From: Chrysophaeum taylorii
Lineage: Eukaryota > Sar > Pelagophyceae > Pelagomonadales > Pelagomonadaceae
Assembly (NCBI GenBank): GCA_029834535.1
Contig: JAQMWT010000130.1
Location: 79,070 to 143,069 of the forward strand
DNA: 64,000 nucleotides
Direction of reading: 5' to 3'
Of the stretch, positions 61,156-64,000 are shown in pieces. Under the pieces are notes generated by a model. That model saw only the letters and a list, made by a program, of their open reading frames with translations, did not search any database and had not been told where the DNA came from. How positions within the stretch are numbered: the stretch's first letter is position 1; every line of letters begins with the position of its first letter. The translations under genes and the position numbers were made by a program.

Positions 61156-61596
61156 TCATCGAGCCAACTGCCCAGACGAGTGCTTCGCCTTTCGTAAAAA
61201 CGTCAAGTTGCGATGATCTGTTTCAAGGATCGTCTTGTGACCTTCGATATAAGAGCGGAAATGCTCAAGAGAAAGAATAACTGCCAGGAGCTCTAGCCGG
61301 CGAGTCTCATAGTTCCGCATCTCCTTCGGCACAGCTCGGCTCCAATACTCAATTACTCGTTCCTCTCGTGTCACCTTGCCGGTTTCGTCCTTGATTTCCA
61401 CGAGCTGAAAAAGATACGCACCCAGACCATCCTTGGAAGCATCCGAGCGGATCTGAAAGGGAAGATCGTAGTCAGGATGATAAACTCCACGAGAATCCAC
61501 CAAAGCTTCGATGATCGTGTCCCATGCCTTTTTGGCACTCAGGCGTCCATTCAAACTTAACGCCTTCAAGACACAATCGCCTAAGCGGCTCCACAA
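61156..61596 (-). pseudogene. Gypsy 2 RNase H
   Basis: LPFQIRSDASKDGLGAYLFQ (first Asp), RRLELLAVILSLEHFRSYIE (Glu) and LETDHRNLTFLRKAKHSSGQ (TDHxxL, Asp kept), so the catalytic set looks complete. Frame-shifted relative to RT by an indel near 61560, where RT reads WTPECQKGMG and this frame continues AWDTIIEALVDSRG. Confidence 0.8.
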
Positions 61597-62788
61597 TCTT
61601 CGAATAATTCTTCACATATCGGCGGCAATAGTTGCTCATACCAATGAAAGATCGAATCTGGGTCTTATTGGGCAACGTACCGGGAATCGGCATCTGCTGC
61701 AACGCTTCTAACGTCTTGGGATTCGGCTTCAAGCCTTCCGGAGTCGAAATATGTCCCAAAAACTCGATTTCATCCTTGAGGAGGTGGAACTTCGAAGTTC
61801 GTCCACTATATCCTCGCTGTGCTAAATGGCACAACACTTCAATCAAAACTTGTAAATGTCGATGGAGTTCATCCGATCCCATCATAATATCGTCGACAAA
61901 CGCGACCAAGTCCTTATACATCCATGTGGACAAATCGCTAGCCATCTGCTTACAAAAGAGAGCTCCTGCTGTTTTTACTCCTAGAGGCAAGCGCAAGAAA
62001 CTATGGGCTCCCAGTGGACTAACCATCGTAACAGCGTCCTGAGCAGCGGCGTCCAAACGTAAGTTATGATAACCCCATCGAATATCAATGCACGTCCGCC
62101 AACGGCGCATGGCAAGAAAAGCCAAAGCATCATCTTGACGAATATTCGGCCAACTGGCATTGACCAGCTGATCATTGAGCTGACGCAAGTCAACGGCAGC
62201 ACGAAAAGCATTCGACGTCCCGGCCTCGGCTCCCTTCTTAGGCAGCATCAGTACAGGAAATCCCCACGGAGAGTTCGCCGGTCGGATGACTCCATCGCGA
62301 CACCACTCAGTGATCTGCTTTCTGAGACACTCGAGCTTTGCTGGCGTCAACCTATAAGGCGTCATCTTGATCGGTCTTGGGTTTGCGTCTTTAAAGCGTA
62401 GAGAAACCGGTGGCGAGTCCACGGGTCTCATAATCGGATCAAAGAAAGCCCGCGCGTATTGCATGCAATGGCTCAACATCATCTTCGCGTCATCATCCAG
62501 ATGCGGGTTGTCGGGAATTCCTAGATCTCGAACAACCTTCTCAACTTCTTCCTTCGTCGGAATTACGACTTTCATCGCATCATTGTCCTTGACGTGCTTG
62601 GGAATCTGCGGTAACGGTACACCGTCCGCATCGCGCGGCGCATCCTTCCATGGCACATCGAAATTTTCTTCGTATTTGAACCTCACCTCAGGGTGGCTCT
62701 TATTGATCTTTTCACCTTTGACGCGCACATTCGGCTCGCAACTTACTTTCGGCTCCTGTTCAGGTTCAGGATCCGGCGGAACGTCCAC
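61472..62788 (-). CDS. Gypsy 2 reverse transcriptase
   Basis: 438 open codons. RT motifs: WCRDGVIRPANSPWGFPVLM, AAVDLRQLNDQL, CIDIRWGYHNLRL, SPLGAHSFLRLPLGV, then VAFVDDIMMG (catalytic FVDD) and DEIEFLGHISTPEG, with the thumb RSFIGMSNYCRRYV. All catalytic Asp are present. The frame begins at a GTG, without ATG, consistent with expression as part of a polyprotein by frameshifting from the methyltransferase frame upstream. Ends in the frameshift to RNase H. Confidence 0.88.
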   Translation of the reverse strand: MDVPPDPEPEQEPKVSCEPNVRVKGEKINKSHPEVRFKYEENFDVPWKDAPRDADGVPLPQIPKHVKDNDAMKVVIPTKEEVEKVVRDLGIPDNPHLDDDAKMMLSHCMQYARAFFDPIMRPVDSPPVSLRFKDANPRPIKMTPYRLTPAKLECLRKQITEWCRDGVIRPANSPWGFPVLMLPKKGAEAGTSNAFRAAVDLRQLNDQLVNASWPNIRQDDALAFLAMRRWRTCIDIRWGYHNLRLDAAAQDAVTMVSPLGAHSFLRLPLGVKTAGALFCKQMASDLSTWMYKDLVAFVDDIMMGSDELHRHLQVLIEVLCHLAQRGYSGRTSKFHLLKDEIEFLGHISTPEGLKPNPKTLEALQQMPIPGTLPNKTQIRSFIGMSNYCRRYVKNYSKIVEPLRRLCLEGVKFEWTPECQKGMGHDHRSFGGFSWSLSS

Positions 62789-62877
62789 TTTTGATTGTCG
62801 GGGGGGGCAGGAGAAAACGCATGAGCCGTCCCCGGCGCATATGTAGGAAGCGGAAGCATAGGAACTTCTGGCGGTTC

Positions 62878-63930
62878 TTATTTAGCAGGATCCTGGAGAT
62901 CATCCTTTGACACCCACTTAACGACACGAGTACGCGTATTTAACAGCGGAATCACTACGTGACGAAAGGTGGTGTCGGAGATTCGTAAATACTGCTCAAA
63001 GGATCGATCTGTCGGGCTCGATGCGGTCGGCAGGACTTCGCCACTTTGGCAGAAACCTCTGGTCACGGAGTTGTGTAGATCGACTGCTAAAATCGCAAGA
63101 GTATCTGGAGGGACGACAGACGTTAAATCTTTGAACGAATCTGTCTTAGACAAGCTAGCCCAATCATGATCCGCCGGCATCGTGAGCGACTCGGCCGTCA
63201 TCTCGAGAGTCAAAGGCTGAGTGTCCGCGCGATGCGGCCCCAAACGAAGAGGAACTCGCGTAACGGTGTAAGCCGTATCTGTTGCTTCTCGGGACGAGCC
63301 AAGATTATTCAGCTGGAGAAGGTGGCGTTCATGAGCATAACCTAAAGCTGCAGCAATTTTTGTGCATGTTCACACATGTCTTCGGAGCTCTTTTTGCAAG
63401 TGCAGTGGGTGACTGGAAACCAACAATCGCACGGAGAGCTCATCAGAGTAGGTGTGATATCATGAAAATTGACAGACGTGCAGGGAAAAATAACGTAAGG
63501 GGGGAAGCGCGCTAGGTACGAATAATGGAAGCTCTAACCTCCCGTTTCAATACGGCAGCACTCATGAAGCAAGCCATTTTGCAAGCTCGACATCGTCCAA
63601 GTTAGTGGCCCGCTCACACCTTGCCAACCTTCTGGCTATCAAGTTGCGAAGTGCGGGAAGGACGCGGCGAGAGACGCTATAAACATCGACGATGACCATT
63701 CCGCTTGAGGCAAAATAAGCTGTCATACCGGAAGGGTCGAGGTCATATCGGCCACAGAGCGGTGCTGGACCACCAGGTAATTCTTCGGAAAATTTGTGAG
63801 AACCTTGTTGGCAGTGTGCAGAGGTCAAGAGCAAGGAGATCGGAAAACGACGTCCCGCAAAACGTCACTTTCTTCGATCGTTGCGAGTACCTAAAGTATT
63901 CTGCCCGGCAGCCGTGAAGAGTGCATCACG
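62878..63930 (-). pseudogene. DNA methyltransferase remnant in gypsy 2
   Basis: Aligns in order with the methyltransferase of element 1. ALFTAAGQNTLGTRNDRR stands where motif I is FAGAGGSTLGIRRCND; YFASSGMVIVDVYS where the catalytic FHASPPCIYGSTAN is; VIFPCTSVNFHDITPTLM where YVPRVVDFYSITPELL is; then TAYTVTRVPLRLGPHRADTQ and PLTLEMTAESLT (motif-IX-like), and LTSVVPPDTLAILAVDLHNS (motif-X-like). The SAM-binding Gly and the catalytic Cys appear lost. Stops and frameshifts lie between 63560 and 63280. It cannot be catalytic as it stands. Confidence 0.6.
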
Positions 63931-64000
63931 AACCTTGCGATACGTACGTATCGGCACCCGTGGACCTTTTTCAAAACCGATTAGTTATCTACTTCGAATT

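Larger units (their letters stand above)
58478..64000 (-). mobile_element. Ty3/gypsy retrotransposon 2, with DNA methyltransferase, partial
   Basis: Same family layout as element 1 and better preserved in pol: methyltransferase remnant (63.9-62.88 kb), RT (62.79-61.6 kb), RNase H (61.6-61.2 kb), HHCC and DDE integrase (60.6-58.6 kb). A 344-bp MITE-like insertion splits the integrase. Protease, gag and the 5' LTR would lie beyond 64000. Protein identity to element 1 looks moderate, so the two are separate lineages of one clade. Confidence 0.88.

Overview
The window is nuclear DNA of a eukaryote, most likely a GC-rich unicellular alga, perhaps a stramenopile (low confidence on lineage). Evidence: a SHAQKYF-class MYB factor, a tyrosinase with a plausible 52-bp GT-AG intron, a FabG-type reductase with a hydrophobic leader as in plastid fatty-acid synthesis, an AAAP amino-acid permease, a Golgi-type sulfotransferase, and five eukaryotic transposon classes (Ty3/gypsy, Ty1/copia, hAT, Helitron, non-LTR). 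No operons or bacterial ribosome-binding sites are visible; genes are short, widely spaced and alternate in strand.

Layout. 0-7 kb: 3' end of an ankyrin-repeat gene, the tyrosinase gene, convergent FabG. 7.5-35.8 kb: a transposon graveyard holding a coding relic; a minus-strand Ty3/gypsy element with one LTR (8.55-15.28 kb); a minus-strand hAT copy (15.28-17.73 kb) abutting a plus-strand hAT tail; two paralogous 80-aa ORFs bracketing head-to-head Helitron fragments (19.2-22.7 kb); an element bounded by AAGTTTGGTCA iterations (22.7-25.2 kb); an inverted partner of the first relic; another Helitron; a different hAT tail; a Ty1/copia element with two identical 96-bp LTRs and a 5-bp target duplication (29.32-34.72 kb) that carries a LINE fragment; and a solo gypsy LTR. 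36-46 kb: an acyltransferase-3 gene, a small four-helix membrane protein, a frameshifted SnoaL-like gene of bacterial type, another Helitron, and a small secreted or plastid-targeted protein with two copies of an unrecognised domain. 46.3-49.4 kb: a hAT element with matching TIRs and an 8-bp target duplication, followed by LINE tails. 51.3-57 kb: sulfotransferase and MYB (convergent), then AAAP permease and LRR protein (divergent). 58-64 kb: a second, longer Ty3/gypsy element that runs off the right edge and has a MITE-like insertion in its integrase.

Main finding: both Ty3/gypsy elements carry a cytosine-5 DNA methyltransferase domain upstream of the reverse transcriptase. In the 8.5-15.3 kb copy, motif I (FAGAGG), the catalytic SPPC motif, and motifs resembling IX and X (GSIVPP) lie in one reading frame broken only by a single TAG. 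In the 58-64 kb copy the same region aligns but motif I and the catalytic loop are altered. In both copies the RT frame is offset by the same amount from the methyltransferase frame. Retrotransposon-borne methyltransferases are known from a few other eukaryotes, so this appears to be a further instance and possibly a new lineage of them.
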